64,000 nucleotides of DNA from Natronobiforma cellulositropha (GCF_025629245.1 NZ_JANZXN010000014.1:376-64375); one strand, 5' to 3'; positions 51,776-60,403 are shown, counted from the stretch's first letter. Numbers and translations: made by a program. The notes: generated by a model not told the origin, from the sequence alone.

Positions 51776-52609
51776 TCAGGCCGGTGGAACGAGCAGTACG
51801 TTTCCGTTCGCCCGAGCGACGAGGTCCTCGGAGACGCTGCCGAGGAGGAGTCTTCGCAACCGGCTGTGGCCACGTGAGCCGACGAGAATCGTGGTCGGGT
51901 CGACGGCGCCTTCGACGGCGAGCAGTTCGTCGGCCGGGTCGCCGCTGCGAACCTCGGTTCGAGTATCGATTCCCCACCCCTCGAGCCGGTCGGCTAGCTG
52001 GTCCAGTTGCGCTTGGGGGTCGTCGTCGCCCGGCGCAGGGTCCTTCGGCGTCTCGACGTGAACGATCGTCGCCTCCCGCGTCGCACGGTGGAGGTACGAG
52101 AACGCGTCGAACGCGCGCTCGGCGTTCTCCGAGAAGTCGGTCGCGTACAGCATCCGCTGGAAGAGGTGCTGTCTGACGACCGACGGCGTCTCGGTCTCCC
52201 GCTCGATTCGGTTGACGAGCAGCGGTGTCTCGGTCGTCCGCGCGAGGTTCCGCGCTGTCGACCCGATGACGCGATTCTCGAGCGGGCTCTTCCCGCGTGA
52301 GCCAACGACCGTCAGACCTGCCCCGACTGTCTCGGCGATGCCGCGGATCCGTCGGTGGGGTGTCCCGCGGACGACGTGTACCTCGACGTCGAAGCCGGCG
52401 TCCTCGATGACGCGCTCGTAGCTCCTGATCGAGTTCTTCCGTCGTCGCTCGAAGTCGATACCGGGCATACCCGCGTGGACGTTCGACGGGACGACCGTCA
52501 CGAGGTGCATCTCGTCGACGCCGATCCGGCCGAGACACTCGAGACAGGTCTCGTTCTGGATGGTTGCCTCGCTGGCAGCCGAGAGGTCAGTGGCGAGTAC
52601 CGCTTTCAT
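51776..52609 (-). CDS. Universal stress protein, two tandem UspA domains
   Basis: A 277-residue protein starting at ATG 52609 (MKAVLATDLSAASEATIQNE). Two UspA domains: 1-145 (ending VVGSRGKSPLENRVIGSTAR and PLLVNRI) and 150-277 (starting RMLYATDFSENAERAFDAFS, ending ILVGSRGHSRLRRLLLGSVS and VLLVPPA). Both keep the ATP-binding G-2x-G-9x-G-type loop. Usp proteins help survive stress; the trigger is unknown. Divergent from the sulfur cluster that begins at 52848. Confidence 0.9.
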   Translation of the reverse strand: MKAVLATDLSAASEATIQNETCLECLGRIGVDEMHLVTVVPSNVHAGMPGIDFERRRKNSIRSYERVIEDAGFDVEVHVVRGTPHRRIRGIAETVGAGLTVVGSRGKSPLENRVIGSTARNLARTTETPLLVNRIERETETPSVVRQHLFQRMLYATDFSENAERAFDAFSYLHRATREATIVHVETPKDPAPGDDDPQAQLDQLADRLEGWGIDTRTEVRSGDPADELLAVEGAVDPTTILVGSRGHSRLRRLLLGSVSEDLVARANGNVLLVPPA

Positions 52610-52847
52610 ACCTGTCGTAGGCTCCGACAGCATAATATTGTTTGGGTGGCCCAATACCGGTGGTGGGGTGAGATCGACTGGCTGAGGTGGCAGCCCTCCA
52701 CCCGTTCGGACAGTCGGCCGTCACTGACTCGTCGGTACGCTCGTCAACGCGTGCCTGGCCGACTTGTTCACCGACTGGTGTCGTGGCTCTATTCTCGTAA
52801 CGTATCTGAATATCTCCGTTGGATAGCTATATCATACGCTACGGTAA
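52610..52847. other. Intergenic region between the stress protein and sulfur cluster
   Basis: About 238 bases with no gene. TATTCTCGTAACGTATC and GGATAGCTATATCATACG at 52790-52840 form an AT-rich segment and may contain a second promoter. Nothing else is evident. Confidence 0.45.
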
Positions 52848-52859
52848 TATTGTACAATA
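52848..52859. promoter_or_regulatory. Perfect 12-bp dyad operator upstream of the sulfur cluster
   Basis: TATTGTACAATA is a perfect palindrome, ending about 12 bp before a TATA-like GTTATACG (52871-52878). Similar sites precede trx, tusA and the rhodanese gene. An activator-type position is suggested by its location upstream of the TATA box. Confidence 0.75.
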
Positions 52860-52912
52860 GTCCCAAAAGCGTTATACGCCCTCTCCGGGTAGAGGAGAGT
52901 GAGTAGCAATCT

Positions 52913-52957
52913 ATGATCCGTACACACTCGGCTGCCGACGGGGGGTCGGAAGAATGA
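52913..52957 (+). CDS. Possible 14-residue leader peptide (uORF)
   Basis: ATG 52913 opens MIRTHSAADGGSEE and stops at TGA 52955-52957, overlapping the start of the next gene (ATGA). It may couple translation to the small membrane protein gene. It is too short for a coding call on composition. Confidence 0.3.
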   Translation: MIRTHSAADGGSEE

Positions 52958-53100
52958 TCGAACCCGTGGCGCTCCCCGCGCCGATACAGGCGGTGCTCCT
53001 CGTGGCCGTCATCCTCGTGCAGGCGGTCGTCCTCTACGCGGGGTATGGTGTCGTCGAACGAGTCGCAACGCCACTGATCGAGATGATCACGGACGCCTGA
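52954..53100 (+). CDS. Tiny membrane protein (DUF7512-like) in the TauE unit
   Basis: A 48-residue protein, MIEPVALPAPIQAVLLVAVI followed by LVQAVVLYAGYGVVERVATP and LIEMITDA. One transmembrane helix (about residues 12-33) and an amphipathic end. It lies three bases before the TauE start, in the same operon. Small proteins of this form recur next to sulfite exporters in haloarchaea and may act as subunit or regulator. Confidence 0.7.
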   Translation: MIEPVALPAPIQAVLLVAVILVQAVVLYAGYGVVERVATPLIEMITDA

Positions 53101-53103
53101 TCG

Positions 53104-54129
53104 ATGGAGATACTGGGACTCACCCCGGCCCTGCTGGTGCTGTTCGTGAGCTTTGGCTTCATGGTGGGGGTGCTGTTCGGGTTCTTCGGAATGGGTGGCT
53201 CCTTTTTGATCACGCCAACCCTGTTGATCCTCGACTACCCTGCCTCCGTCGCGATCGGAAGCGGGCTGGCGTTTTACTTCGGAACCTCGGTGATCGCCGT
53301 CCTGAAACACTACGACGTCGGGCAGGTAGACTACAAACTCGGGGCGATTCTGTTCGTCGTCCTCTCGGTCGGGATCGAGCTCGGGAGCCGACTCGTCTTC
53401 GGTCTCGAGGCACTCGGCATCGCCAACCTCGTCACGGGTGTCGCCTACGTCGTCCTGCTGGCGGGGATCGGCGCACTGTTCTTGCACCGTGCGTACACGC
53501 TCGACGACGCCGAGGGAACCGCCGAGGACGTCGACGACGACATTCCGGCGATCGGCCAGCAGATCCAGTCGTACACCATCCCGCCGATGATCTCGCTGAC
53601 CTCCGGTGGCCGGGCCTCACTCTGGACGATTTCGGGTGCCGGTGGGAGCGTCGGTCTCGTCTCGGGGCTGATCGGCGTCGGCGGCGGTTTCATCCGTATG
53701 CCCGCGATCTACTACCTCATCGGAACGCCGTTGACTGCTGCAGTCGGGACCAGCCTGTTCGCCGGACTCTTCTCGGGCGCGTTCGGGACGTTCACCTACG
53801 GGATGTCCGGTAGCGTCGACCTGACGGTGGTCTCCCTGCTACTGGTCGGCAGTGCACTCGGTGCGCGGATCGGCTCGGCGTCGACCACGATCGTCGACGA
53901 GGACGACGTGATCGTCTACTTCGGGCTGATGATGGTGTTCGCGAGTATCGGCATCGCGATCTCCGAACTCGCGAACTGGCTGGGTACGGGCGCGCTCGAT
54001 CTGGTGAGCGTCTTCTTACTCGTCGGCTCGTCGTTCGCCGTCGCGTTGCTCATCCTCTACCAGGCCCTCGCGGCGGTCGGCCGCGACGACGCGAGAATGC
54101 GGCCGACTACCGACGGGGGCGACCGATGA
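53104..54129 (+). CDS. TauE/SafE-family anion exporter (sulfite-type)
   Basis: A 341-residue membrane protein. Two repeats with the family glycine motifs are seen: GVLFGFFGMGGSFLITPTLL near residue 25 and VGLVSGLIGVGGGFIRMPAI near residue 190, each in a set of about four transmembrane helices. The linker around 120-165 is cytoplasmic and acidic. TauE/SafE proteins move sulfite, sulfonates or sulfoacetate. With the sulfur-handling genes downstream, sulfite or sulfane export is likely. Confidence 0.88.
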   Translation: MEILGLTPALLVLFVSFGFMVGVLFGFFGMGGSFLITPTLLILDYPASVAIGSGLAFYFGTSVIAVLKHYDVGQVDYKLGAILFVVLSVGIELGSRLVFGLEALGIANLVTGVAYVVLLAGIGALFLHRAYTLDDAEGTAEDVDDDIPAIGQQIQSYTIPPMISLTSGGRASLWTISGAGGSVGLVSGLIGVGGGFIRMPAIYYLIGTPLTAAVGTSLFAGLFSGAFGTFTYGMSGSVDLTVVSLLLVGSALGARIGSASTTIVDEDDVIVYFGLMMVFASIGIAISELANWLGTGALDLVSVFLLVGSSFAVALLILYQALAAVGRDDARMRPTTDGGDR

Positions 54130-54203
54130 ACTCCACCGGATATCCGTTCCCGGCCGAACTGACCGGTACCCAGACGGCACAGACCAACCGTACACGACCG
54201 TGA
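54126..54203 (+). CDS. Possible 25-residue coupling ORF between tauE and antiporter
   Basis: ATG 54126 overlaps the TauE stop (ATGA) and the frame ends at TGA 54201-54203, which overlaps the GTG start of the antiporter (GTGA). The product MNSTGYPFPAELTGTQTAQT has no recognisable feature. A chained start-stop arrangement suggests translational coupling rather than a functional peptide. Confidence 0.3.
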   Translation: MNSTGYPFPAELTGTQTAQTNRTRP

Positions 54204-56053
54204 ACCTCCTCGCAATCGTCGCGCTCGTACTCGCCCTCGGTGTCGCCTCCCGTGTCCTCGCGGACCGGGTGCGGATCCCGAGCGTCCTCTTTCTGATCGT
54301 CGCCGGAACCGCGATCGGTCCCGAAGTCCTCGGAATCGTCCCTCGAGAGGCGTTCGGAGACGGTCTCTCGGTGATGGTCGGCGTCAGCGTTGCGATCATC
54401 CTCTTCGAGGGTGGCTACCACCTTCGCCTCGAGAAACTCCGAGAGAGTCCGACCGCGCTGACCCGCCTGGTCACCGTCGGCGCGGCGATCACCTGGCTCG
54501 GGACGGCCGCTGCCGTCGTCGTCTTCCTCGAGACGAGTCTCGAGGTTGGACTCCTGGTCGGTGCACTCCTGATCGCCACCGGTCCGACGGTGATCGGTCC
54601 CATCCTGCAGGTCGTCACCGTCCGCGACCACGTCGCGAGCGTCCTCGAGGGCGAAGGCGTGATCAACGACGTCACGGCGGCGATCCTGGTCGTCGTCGTC
54701 TTCGAGGTCCTCGTCGCCGGGAACGGAACGCCGGCCGCTCTCGTCGGCAATTTCGCGGTGCGGCTGTTCGTCGGCCTCGCGGTCGGGGCGCTCGTCGCAG
54801 GTCTCGTCTGGCTGGTGCTCACTCGCACCCGATCGAGACCCTGTGCGGCACCGCTGCACGCCCGGCTAATCGTCCTCGCCGGCGTCGTCCTCGCCTACGC
54901 CGGCGCCGAGACGGTCGCCAGCGAGACCGGCATCGCCGCCGCCGCGATGGCCGGGTTCGTCCTCGGCAACGTCGAACTCCCGTACCACGAGGCGGTCATC
55001 GATTTCCTCGACGACCTCTCGGTCGTCGTTCTCTCGTTCATCTTCGTCGCGCTGGCGGCGTTGATCGATTTCGCAGACATCCGCGCGCTCGGACTCGCCG
55101 GTCTCGCCATCGTCGTCGCGATCACGCTGGTACTCCGGCCGGCCGTCGTCTACCTCTCGACGACCGACGCGCGGTTTACGACTAACGAGCGCCTCTTCCT
55201 GAGCGCCGTCGGCCCGCGCGGGATCATCCCTGCCAGCGTCGCGACGCTGTTCGCCGTCGAGTTACAGGCGCTGGGTCGGCCACAGGAGGCTCAGTTGCTC
55301 GCCGGCACCGTCTTCCTCATCATCTTCGCGACGGTCGTCCTCCAGGCCGGTCTCGCACGACAGATCGCGAACGCACTCGAGGTATCACCCATGCGCACCA
55401 TACTCGTCGGCGGGGGCCGAGTCGGTCTCTCGCTCGCAGAACGGCTCGAACAGGACGGAGAGAACGTACTACTCGTCGACCACGACCCGGGAGCGGTCGA
55501 GACGGCCCGTACACGTGGCCTCCGGGCGCTCGAGGGCGACGGCACCGATGCCGACGTCTTGGCGCGTGCCGGCGCGGACGAGGCGAAGACGGTCATCGCG
55601 ACCACGCCGGACGACGACGTCAACCTGCTGGTCTGTCAGCTCGCACGGACGACGTTCGACGTCGAGCGCGTCGCCTCGCGGGTCAATCAGCCCGACAACG
55701 TCGACGCCTTCGAAGCACTCGACATTCACGCGATCGACCTCTCGATGGCGACCGCGTGGTCCCTCGAGAACGTCCTCGAGCGCCCGTCGCTGTCGGCGTG
55801 GATGAACGAACTCGGCCGCACCGGCGACGTCCAGGAGATCGAAGTGACGGCGGCGGACCTCGTCGGCAAGACCATCGCCGACCTCAACGCCGAAATTCCG
55901 GACGGCTGCATCGTCGGACTGCTCACCCACCGCGACGGCGAGACGGAGGTGCCGACCGGCGACCACGTACTTCGCGAGGGTGATCGCGTCACGTTCCTCG
56001 GACAGGCCGGGGGTGTCCACCGCGCTGTCAAGCGGTTCCACCCACACGACTGA
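54200..56053 (+). CDS. CPA1-type cation:proton antiporter with RCK (TrkA) domains
   Basis: A 617-residue protein from GTG 54200. The N-terminal 390 residues form the Na+/H+ exchanger domain (about 12 helices): VRIPSVLFLIVAGTAIGPEV, ATGPTVIGPILQVV (the ND-type core is ATGPT here) and AVGPRGIIPASVATL. Residues 395-530 are a TrkA-N NAD-binding domain (ILVGGGRVGLSLAERLEQDG) and 535-617 a TrkA-C domain. It should exchange Na+ or K+ for protons under nucleotide control. Placement after tauE suggests pH or ion balance during sulfur transport. Confidence 0.9.
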   Translation: MNLLAIVALVLALGVASRVLADRVRIPSVLFLIVAGTAIGPEVLGIVPREAFGDGLSVMVGVSVAIILFEGGYHLRLEKLRESPTALTRLVTVGAAITWLGTAAAVVVFLETSLEVGLLVGALLIATGPTVIGPILQVVTVRDHVASVLEGEGVINDVTAAILVVVVFEVLVAGNGTPAALVGNFAVRLFVGLAVGALVAGLVWLVLTRTRSRPCAAPLHARLIVLAGVVLAYAGAETVASETGIAAAAMAGFVLGNVELPYHEAVIDFLDDLSVVVLSFIFVALAALIDFADIRALGLAGLAIVVAITLVLRPAVVYLSTTDARFTTNERLFLSAVGPRGIIPASVATLFAVELQALGRPQEAQLLAGTVFLIIFATVVLQAGLARQIANALEVSPMRTILVGGGRVGLSLAERLEQDGENVLLVDHDPGAVETARTRGLRALEGDGTDADVLARAGADEAKTVIATTPDDDVNLLVCQLARTTFDVERVASRVNQPDNVDAFEALDIHAIDLSMATAWSLENVLERPSLSAWMNELGRTGDVQEIEVTAADLVGKTIADLNAEIPDGCIVGLLTHRDGETEVPTGDHVLREGDRVTFLGQAGGVHRAVKRFHPHD

Positions 56054-56583
56054 CGACCTCGTCTCGAGCGACGTAGAGTTCCAACATCGTGCAACATGAA
56101 CAACGCTTGTGACGGGGCGACACCGACTCGTCGTAGACCCGTGGCGTCGTCGGTCACGAGTAGCTAGGATTTCCCCCGTCGAGTTCGCCGTCGGAACCGA
56201 CACCGTCGACGCCTGTGACGAATTCACGACCGTCGAGGCACTCGAAACGGTCGCTGCTGTGTACACACGGCTTCCGGAAGCGCTCGCCCGGCTGTGTGAC
56301 TGGTCGTGACCGGGGACCGTCCGCCACCACTGCCGGGGCAATATTGCTGAAGTTGCGGAATATTGGTGGTGTCGCGTACCCGGGGTCCCGTGGACCACTA
56401 CGAGCCGCTCGAGTACGTATCCTCTCTCAAGCGTCGACCGCCAGTCACTTGCTGGAGCGCACAATCTCGTGGTAGACGGGATATAACCCGATCTGTGTGT
56501 GTCTTCTCCTTCACTCTGAGCCACCGGTCCGCCTATCATCCAGACGTTACCATGTGTCTTCGCCGCTCTCGTAGGTGTGTCTG
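56054..56583. other. Large intergenic region with dyads and one doubtful ORF
   Basis: About 530 bases. A plus-strand frame at 56109-56309 (GTG start, 66 residues) ends CDWS and includes TVEALETVAAVYTRLPEALA, with no family match; I regard it as possible at best. The region contains GCAATATTGC (56338-56347, perfect 10-bp palindrome), a nearby GAATATTGG, and the promoter of trx at its right end. Confidence 0.4.
56109..56309 (+). CDS. Doubtful short ORF
   Basis: A 66-residue frame from GTG 56109 to TGA. The C-terminal half (FAVGTDTVDACDEFTTVEAL) has acidic composition like real haloarchaeal protein, but there is no recognised domain and no clear promoter. It could be a gene remnant. Confidence 0.2.
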   Translation: MTGRHRLVVDPWRRRSRVARISPVEFAVGTDTVDACDEFTTVEALETVAAVYTRLPEALARLCDWS

Positions 56584-56595
56584 TATTGTGCAAGA
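56584..56595. promoter_or_regulatory. Operator-like site upstream of trx
   Basis: TATTGTGCAAGA matches TATTGTACAATA at 10 of 12 positions and lies about 10 bp before the AAAACCTTTAACC element (56601-56613), which looks like the TATA region; the ATG is at 56638. Confidence 0.6.
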
Positions 56596-56637
56596 TATGC
56601 AAAACCTTTAACCGCTGTCGGTGCTTACGGGAACGTG

Positions 56638-56997
56638 ATGGCAACAGATGCACACACCGGACCGGTCGACGGCTCGGCCGACGAACCACTCCACGTAGCA
56701 AACGCGAACCACCTCGATTCGATCGTCGACGAACACGACGTCGTGCTCGTCGACTTCTTCGCGACGTGGTGTGGTCCGTGCCAGTTGCTCGAGCCGGTCC
56801 TCGAACAGCTCGCGAACGAAACCGATGCGACGATCGCGAAAGTCGACGTCGACGCGAACCCGGCACTGGCAGGGTCGTACGGCGTCCGTGGCGTGCCGAC
56901 GCTCGCACTCTTCGCCGACGGCGAACAGGTCGAACAGCACACCGGCGCCTTGCCCGCACACCAGCTCAGCGCACTGATCGAGGGGTACACGGACTGA
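56638..56997 (+). CDS. trxA: Thioredoxin
   Basis: A 119-residue thioredoxin with a 25-residue N-terminal extension, starting MATDAHTGPVDGSADEPLHV. The redox site WCGPC is at residues 44-48 (FATWCGPCQLLEPVLEQLAN), and the cis-Pro segment GVRGVPTLALFADGE is present. It reduces protein disulfides or persulfides. The TrxR-like flavoprotein starts two bases after its stop codon, so the pair forms an operon. Confidence 0.93.
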   Translation: MATDAHTGPVDGSADEPLHVANANHLDSIVDEHDVVLVDFFATWCGPCQLLEPVLEQLANETDATIAKVDVDANPALAGSYGVRGVPTLALFADGEQVEQHTGALPAHQLSALIEGYTD

Positions 56998-56998
56998 G

Positions 56999-58036
56999 AT
57001 GGCCGGGACACCAACCACTACACGGCCGGTTCACGACCTCGTAATCGTCGGATCCGGCATCGCCGGCCTCTCGGCGGCCGTCTACGCTGCACGGGCGGAC
57101 TTCGACCCGCTCGTCATCGAGGGACCGGAGCCGGGCGGCCAGCTGACGCTGACGACCGACGTCGAGAACTACCTCGGGTTCCCCGAGGGTGTCGGCGGCA
57201 CAGAACTGATCATGCGCGGGAGAGACCAGGCCGAGCGATTCGGCGCCGAGTTCGTCCACGGCGTTGTCGAGGGCGTCACTCTCGAGACGCGTCCGTTCGA
57301 ACTCCGACTCTCCGACGGGGAGGCGGTTCGGACGCACGCGCTGATCGTTGCCACTGGCGCCAGCGCCCGCTGGGTCGGTGCCGAAAACGAAGACTCGCTG
57401 ATGGGTTACGGCATCTCGACCTGTGCGACCTGTGACGGTGCGTTTCACCGCGGCGACGATGTTCTCGTGATCGGCGGCGGTGACTCTGCGATGGAAGAGG
57501 CACTCTTCCTCGCGAAATTCGCCGACAGCGTCACCGTCGTCCACCGCCGCGACGAACTACGCGCCTCCGAGGTGATGGTCGAGCGTGCTCGAAACCACGA
57601 GGACATCACGTTCCACTGGAACGCCGAACTCCTCGCGGTTCACGGCTCACGAGAAGCAGGCGTCACCGGTGCAACGCTCGTCTCTCACCCCAATGGCTAC
57701 CCGAAAGCACGGATCGATGACGGACTCGAGGTCGAACGCGAGGTCGTCGACACCGACGGCATCTTCTACGCCGCCGGCCACGTCCCCAACACCGACTTCC
57801 TCGAGGGGACGCCGGTTGACGTCACTCTCAGCGGCCACGTCGAAACTCTCGAGGGGACGACGACCGAGACGACCGTCGAGGGCGTCTTCGGTGCCGGTGA
57901 CGTGATCGACCCGAACTACCGACAGGCGATCACGTCCGCCGGCACCGGCAGTATGGCCGCTCTCGATGCCGAGGGGTGGCTCGACCGTCGGAGTGAACGC
58001 GCGACACCGTCGGTCGCTGCGGGCGCTGACGACTAA
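56999..58036 (+). CDS. trxB: Thioredoxin-reductase-like flavoprotein
   Basis: A 345-residue NAD(P)H-dependent flavoprotein. FAD-binding GSGIAGLSAAVYAARA near residue 18, redox-active Cys142 and Cys145 (TCATCDGAF), NAD(P)-binding VIGGGDSAMEEALFLAKFAD and the second FAD motif GVFGAGDVIDPNYRQAITSA. Placement after trx with 1 bp gap makes thioredoxin its probable partner. Reduction of the sulfane-carrying thioredoxin in this cluster is an inference. Confidence 0.92.
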   Translation: MAGTPTTTRPVHDLVIVGSGIAGLSAAVYAARADFDPLVIEGPEPGGQLTLTTDVENYLGFPEGVGGTELIMRGRDQAERFGAEFVHGVVEGVTLETRPFELRLSDGEAVRTHALIVATGASARWVGAENEDSLMGYGISTCATCDGAFHRGDDVLVIGGGDSAMEEALFLAKFADSVTVVHRRDELRASEVMVERARNHEDITFHWNAELLAVHGSREAGVTGATLVSHPNGYPKARIDDGLEVEREVVDTDGIFYAAGHVPNTDFLEGTPVDVTLSGHVETLEGTTTETTVEGVFGAGDVIDPNYRQAITSAGTGSMAALDAEGWLDRRSERATPSVAAGADD

Positions 58037-58109
58037 TTCGTTCGTTTCTCGCTGACTGTGACCGATGCCTTCACGAGTCGAGTTCTGACGTGTCTCGAAC
58101 GTGCGGTGT

Positions 58110-58697
58110 TCAGACGAGGAGCTGAACGTCGGACTCCGCCATGTGCTGGAGTGCGGTCGCTGCGCCGACACCGGTGGTCACGCCGTCGTAGAAGTCTGAC
58201 TCGTCGTATCCCATCAGTTCGATCGTCATCTGACAGGCCTGCAAGTCGACGCCCTGCTCGAGCGAGAGATCGATCAGTTCGTCGATCGTGGCCGTGCCGT
58301 TCTCGTCGATCTTCTTCTGCATCATCCTCGTCGCCACCGCGTCCATGCCAGGTACTGCAGCGATCGCATTCGGGAGCGGCATGTTCGGGTTGCCGACGGC
58401 GCTCAGTTTGAGACTCTTCGACTTCTCTTCGTGGAGGATGTCGAGCCCCCAGAACGTGTGAAAGACGACGACCTCCCAGTCGAAGGCAGCAGCCGTACTC
58501 GCGAGAATCAGCGGCGGGTACGCCATGTCGAAGCTCCCCTGGGTGGCGATGATGGTCATCTTCTTTCCGCCGCCGTCGTTCAGCTCGGCGACAGACGACT
58601 CGAGTTCTTCGACGCGCTCGCGGAGTGTACGCAGTTCGGCGGCGTCGAACTCGGGATCTGTGTCGTCGACTGCTGCCGGTGGGTTGTCCGTACTCAT
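58110..58697 (-). CDS. DsrE2-family sulfur carrier protein
   Basis: A 195-residue protein starting at ATG 58697 (MSTDNPPAAVDDTDPEFDAA). A predicted coiled coil (residues 20-45, LRTLRERVEELESSVAELND) precedes the DsrE domain: MTIIATQGSFDMAYPPLILA, FDWEVVVFHTFWGLDIL, and the conserved Cys in DLQACQMTIELMGY. DsrE2 proteins pass sulfane sulfur between TusA and other partners at the membrane. It directly follows tusA (1 bp between stop and start), so the two are one operon. Confidence 0.88.
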   Translation of the reverse strand: MSTDNPPAAVDDTDPEFDAAELRTLRERVEELESSVAELNDGGGKKMTIIATQGSFDMAYPPLILASTAAAFDWEVVVFHTFWGLDILHEEKSKSLKLSAVGNPNMPLPNAIAAVPGMDAVATRMMQKKIDENGTATIDELIDLSLEQGVDLQACQMTIELMGYDESDFYDGVTTGVGAATALQHMAESDVQLLV

Positions 58698-58698
58698 C

Positions 58699-58944
58699 TT
58701 ACACTGTCTTCTCCACGTAGTGGGTGTAGTGGTCACCTTCCTCGACCTGGCCGAGGAGTTCGACCCCATCGGTGCCGTCGGCCCAGCCCCGAATATCGCT
58801 CATGCTCCCCGAGTCGGTCGCGACTACCTCCAGGATGTCGCCGGTCTCGAGGTCGTCGATGGCCTGTTTCGTCTTGACGATGGGCATCGGGCAAGACAGT
58901 CCTTTCACGTCGAGCGTCTCCGTCGTATCGTATTCCGAACTCAT
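58699..58944 (-). CDS. tusA: TusA-family sulfur carrier
   Basis: An 81-residue protein with the family signature LDVKGLSCPMPIVKTKQAID; the sulfur-carrying Cys is residue 18 (CPMP). The rest is a two-layer alpha-beta fold. TusA proteins bind sulfur as persulfide and deliver it. It is co-transcribed with the DsrE2 gene. A TATA-like AATATAG lies about 24 nt before the ATG on the minus strand. Confidence 0.92.
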   Translation of the reverse strand: MSSEYDTTETLDVKGLSCPMPIVKTKQAIDDLETGDILEVVATDSGSMSDIRGWADGTDGVELLGQVEEGDHYTHYVEKTV

Positions 58945-58972
58945 GATCGATTTGCGTGCTCTATATTGGAGC

Positions 58973-58984
58973 TACTACACAATA
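58973..58984. promoter_or_regulatory. Operator-like site upstream of tusA
   Basis: Read on the minus strand TATTGTGTAGTA matches TATTGTACAATA at 9 of 12 positions and lies directly upstream of the CCAATATAG promoter of tusA-dsrE2. Confidence 0.5.
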
Positions 58985-59012
58985 TCGTCTCCGGCCACAA
59001 AAGGATGCCGGT

Positions 59013-59024
59013 TATTGTACAAAA
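59013..59024. promoter_or_regulatory. Operator-like site between tusA and the rhodanese gene
   Basis: TATTGTACAAAA matches the 12-bp dyad at 11 of 12 positions. It lies in the 245-bp divergent region and may serve either or both genes. Confidence 0.6.
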
Positions 59025-59120
59025 CTCGAACACCCGTGGGTCTCGAGCAGCGCCGGTGGGTGTTCATGAGGGTGTTTGTGGCTAGCTTGTACGAATATGT
59101 CTCTGTTCGGCGGAAAGTAG

Positions 59121-59132
59121 TATTGTGCAATT
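59121..59132. promoter_or_regulatory. Operator-like site upstream of the rhodanese-lactamase gene
   Basis: TATTGTGCAATT matches the dyad at 10 of 12 positions, about 18 bp before a CTCTTAAG promoter-like stretch (59150-59157); ATG at 59190. Confidence 0.6.
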
Positions 59133-59189
59133 TTGGCTTTTCTACACAAACTCTTAAGTGGCCACAGCCGGTACGGATACCTGTACAAC

Positions 59190-60383
59190 ATGACCGACAT
59201 GGACTTTCCAACGCCTGCCGTCGACGTCGATTCGGTGACGCCGGCGGAGTTGAAAGGACGGATCGACGCGGGTGAGGACATCGTGCTCCTCGACGCGCGC
59301 ATGGGGTCGGACTACGAGGAGTGGCACATCGACGGCGAAACCGTCGACTCGGTCAACGTCCCCTACTTTCACTTCTTAGACGAGGACCTCGACGAGGACG
59401 TTCTCGAGGGCGTTCCAGACGACCGTAGCGTCACCGTCCTCTGTGCGAAAGGCGGTGCCAGTGAGTTCGTCGCCGGGGCACTGAAAGAGCGTGGCTACGA
59501 CGTGAACCACCTCGCGGACGGAATGAACGGCTGGGCACGCATCTACGAGACCGTGGTGGTCGAGCGCTACGACGGTGCGGGAACGCTCTATCAGTACCAG
59601 CGTCCGTCCTCCGGTTGTCTCGGATATCTCCTCGTCGCCGGTGACGAAGCAGCCGTAATCGACCCGTTACGGGCGTTCGCAGATCGCTACCTCGAGGACG
59701 CCGACGCACTCGGCGTCGATCTGAAATACGCGATCGATACGCACGTCCACGCAGATCACGTCTCGGGGGTTCGAACCCTCGTCGAGGCGGGTGTCGAGGG
59801 CGTCATCCCCCTGGCCGCCGTCGACCGTGGCGTCACCTACGCCGACGAGGTACGCCTCGCTGCTGACGGCGACGAGTTCCAGGTCGGCGACGCGACGATC
59901 GAGACGATCTACACCCCGGGCCACACCTCCGGGATGACGTCGTACCTGCTCGATGGTGGGCTGCTCGCGACGGGCGACGGCCTGTTCGTCGAGAGTGTCG
60001 CCCGGCCCGACCTGGAGGACGGGAGCGAGGGCGCTGCAGACGCCGCCACGCAGCTCTACGAATCCCTCCAGACACGCGTCCTCACCCTGCCAGCGGACAC
60101 CCTGATCGGCGGTGCCCACGTCAGCGACTCGGCCGTCCCCGCCGCCGACGGCACCTACACGGAGTCGATCGGCCGACTCGAGGAACAGATGGACGCGTTG
60201 ACGATGTCCGAGGACGCGTTCGTCGAACTGGTCTGCTCCGATATGCCACCCCGCCCGGCCAACTACGAGGACATTATCCAGACGAACCTCGGCCAGCGGG
60301 ACGTCGACGACGAGACCGCGTTCGAGCTCGAACTCGGTCCGAACAACTGCGCCGCCAGCCAGGAGTCGCTGGCCAGTGACTAA
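59190..60383 (+). CDS. Rhodanese-metallo-beta-lactamase fusion (persulfide dioxygenase-like)
   Basis: A 397-residue protein starting at ATG 59190 (MTDMDFPTPAVDVDSVTPAE). Residues 1-120 are a rhodanese domain with active Cys85 in LCAKGGAS. Residues 125-340 are a metallo-beta-lactamase domain with metal motif HVHADH at 185-190 and His244 in TPGHTSGM. ETHE1-type persulfide dioxygenases have this fold, and domain fusions with rhodanese exist in bacteria. The predicted job is to move sulfane sulfur to a thiol and oxidise it to sulfite. It starts an operon with the two YeeE-type genes. Confidence 0.88.
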   Translation: MTDMDFPTPAVDVDSVTPAELKGRIDAGEDIVLLDARMGSDYEEWHIDGETVDSVNVPYFHFLDEDLDEDVLEGVPDDRSVTVLCAKGGASEFVAGALKERGYDVNHLADGMNGWARIYETVVVERYDGAGTLYQYQRPSSGCLGYLLVAGDEAAVIDPLRAFADRYLEDADALGVDLKYAIDTHVHADHVSGVRTLVEAGVEGVIPLAAVDRGVTYADEVRLAADGDEFQVGDATIETIYTPGHTSGMTSYLLDGGLLATGDGLFVESVARPDLEDGSEGAADAATQLYESLQTRVLTLPADTLIGGAHVSDSAVPAADGTYTESIGRLEEQMDALTMSEDAFVELVCSDMPPRPANYEDIIQTNLGQRDVDDETAFELELGPNNCAASQESLASD

Positions 60384-60403
60384 CTCTACTCCACCCCTGT
60401 CGA

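Noticed and set aside
56999-58036. Assignment as an alkyl hydroperoxide or ferredoxin-linked reductase
   Set aside because: The CATC pair at 142-145 and the adjacent thioredoxin gene fit thioredoxin reductase better, though the electron donor is not shown by sequence.
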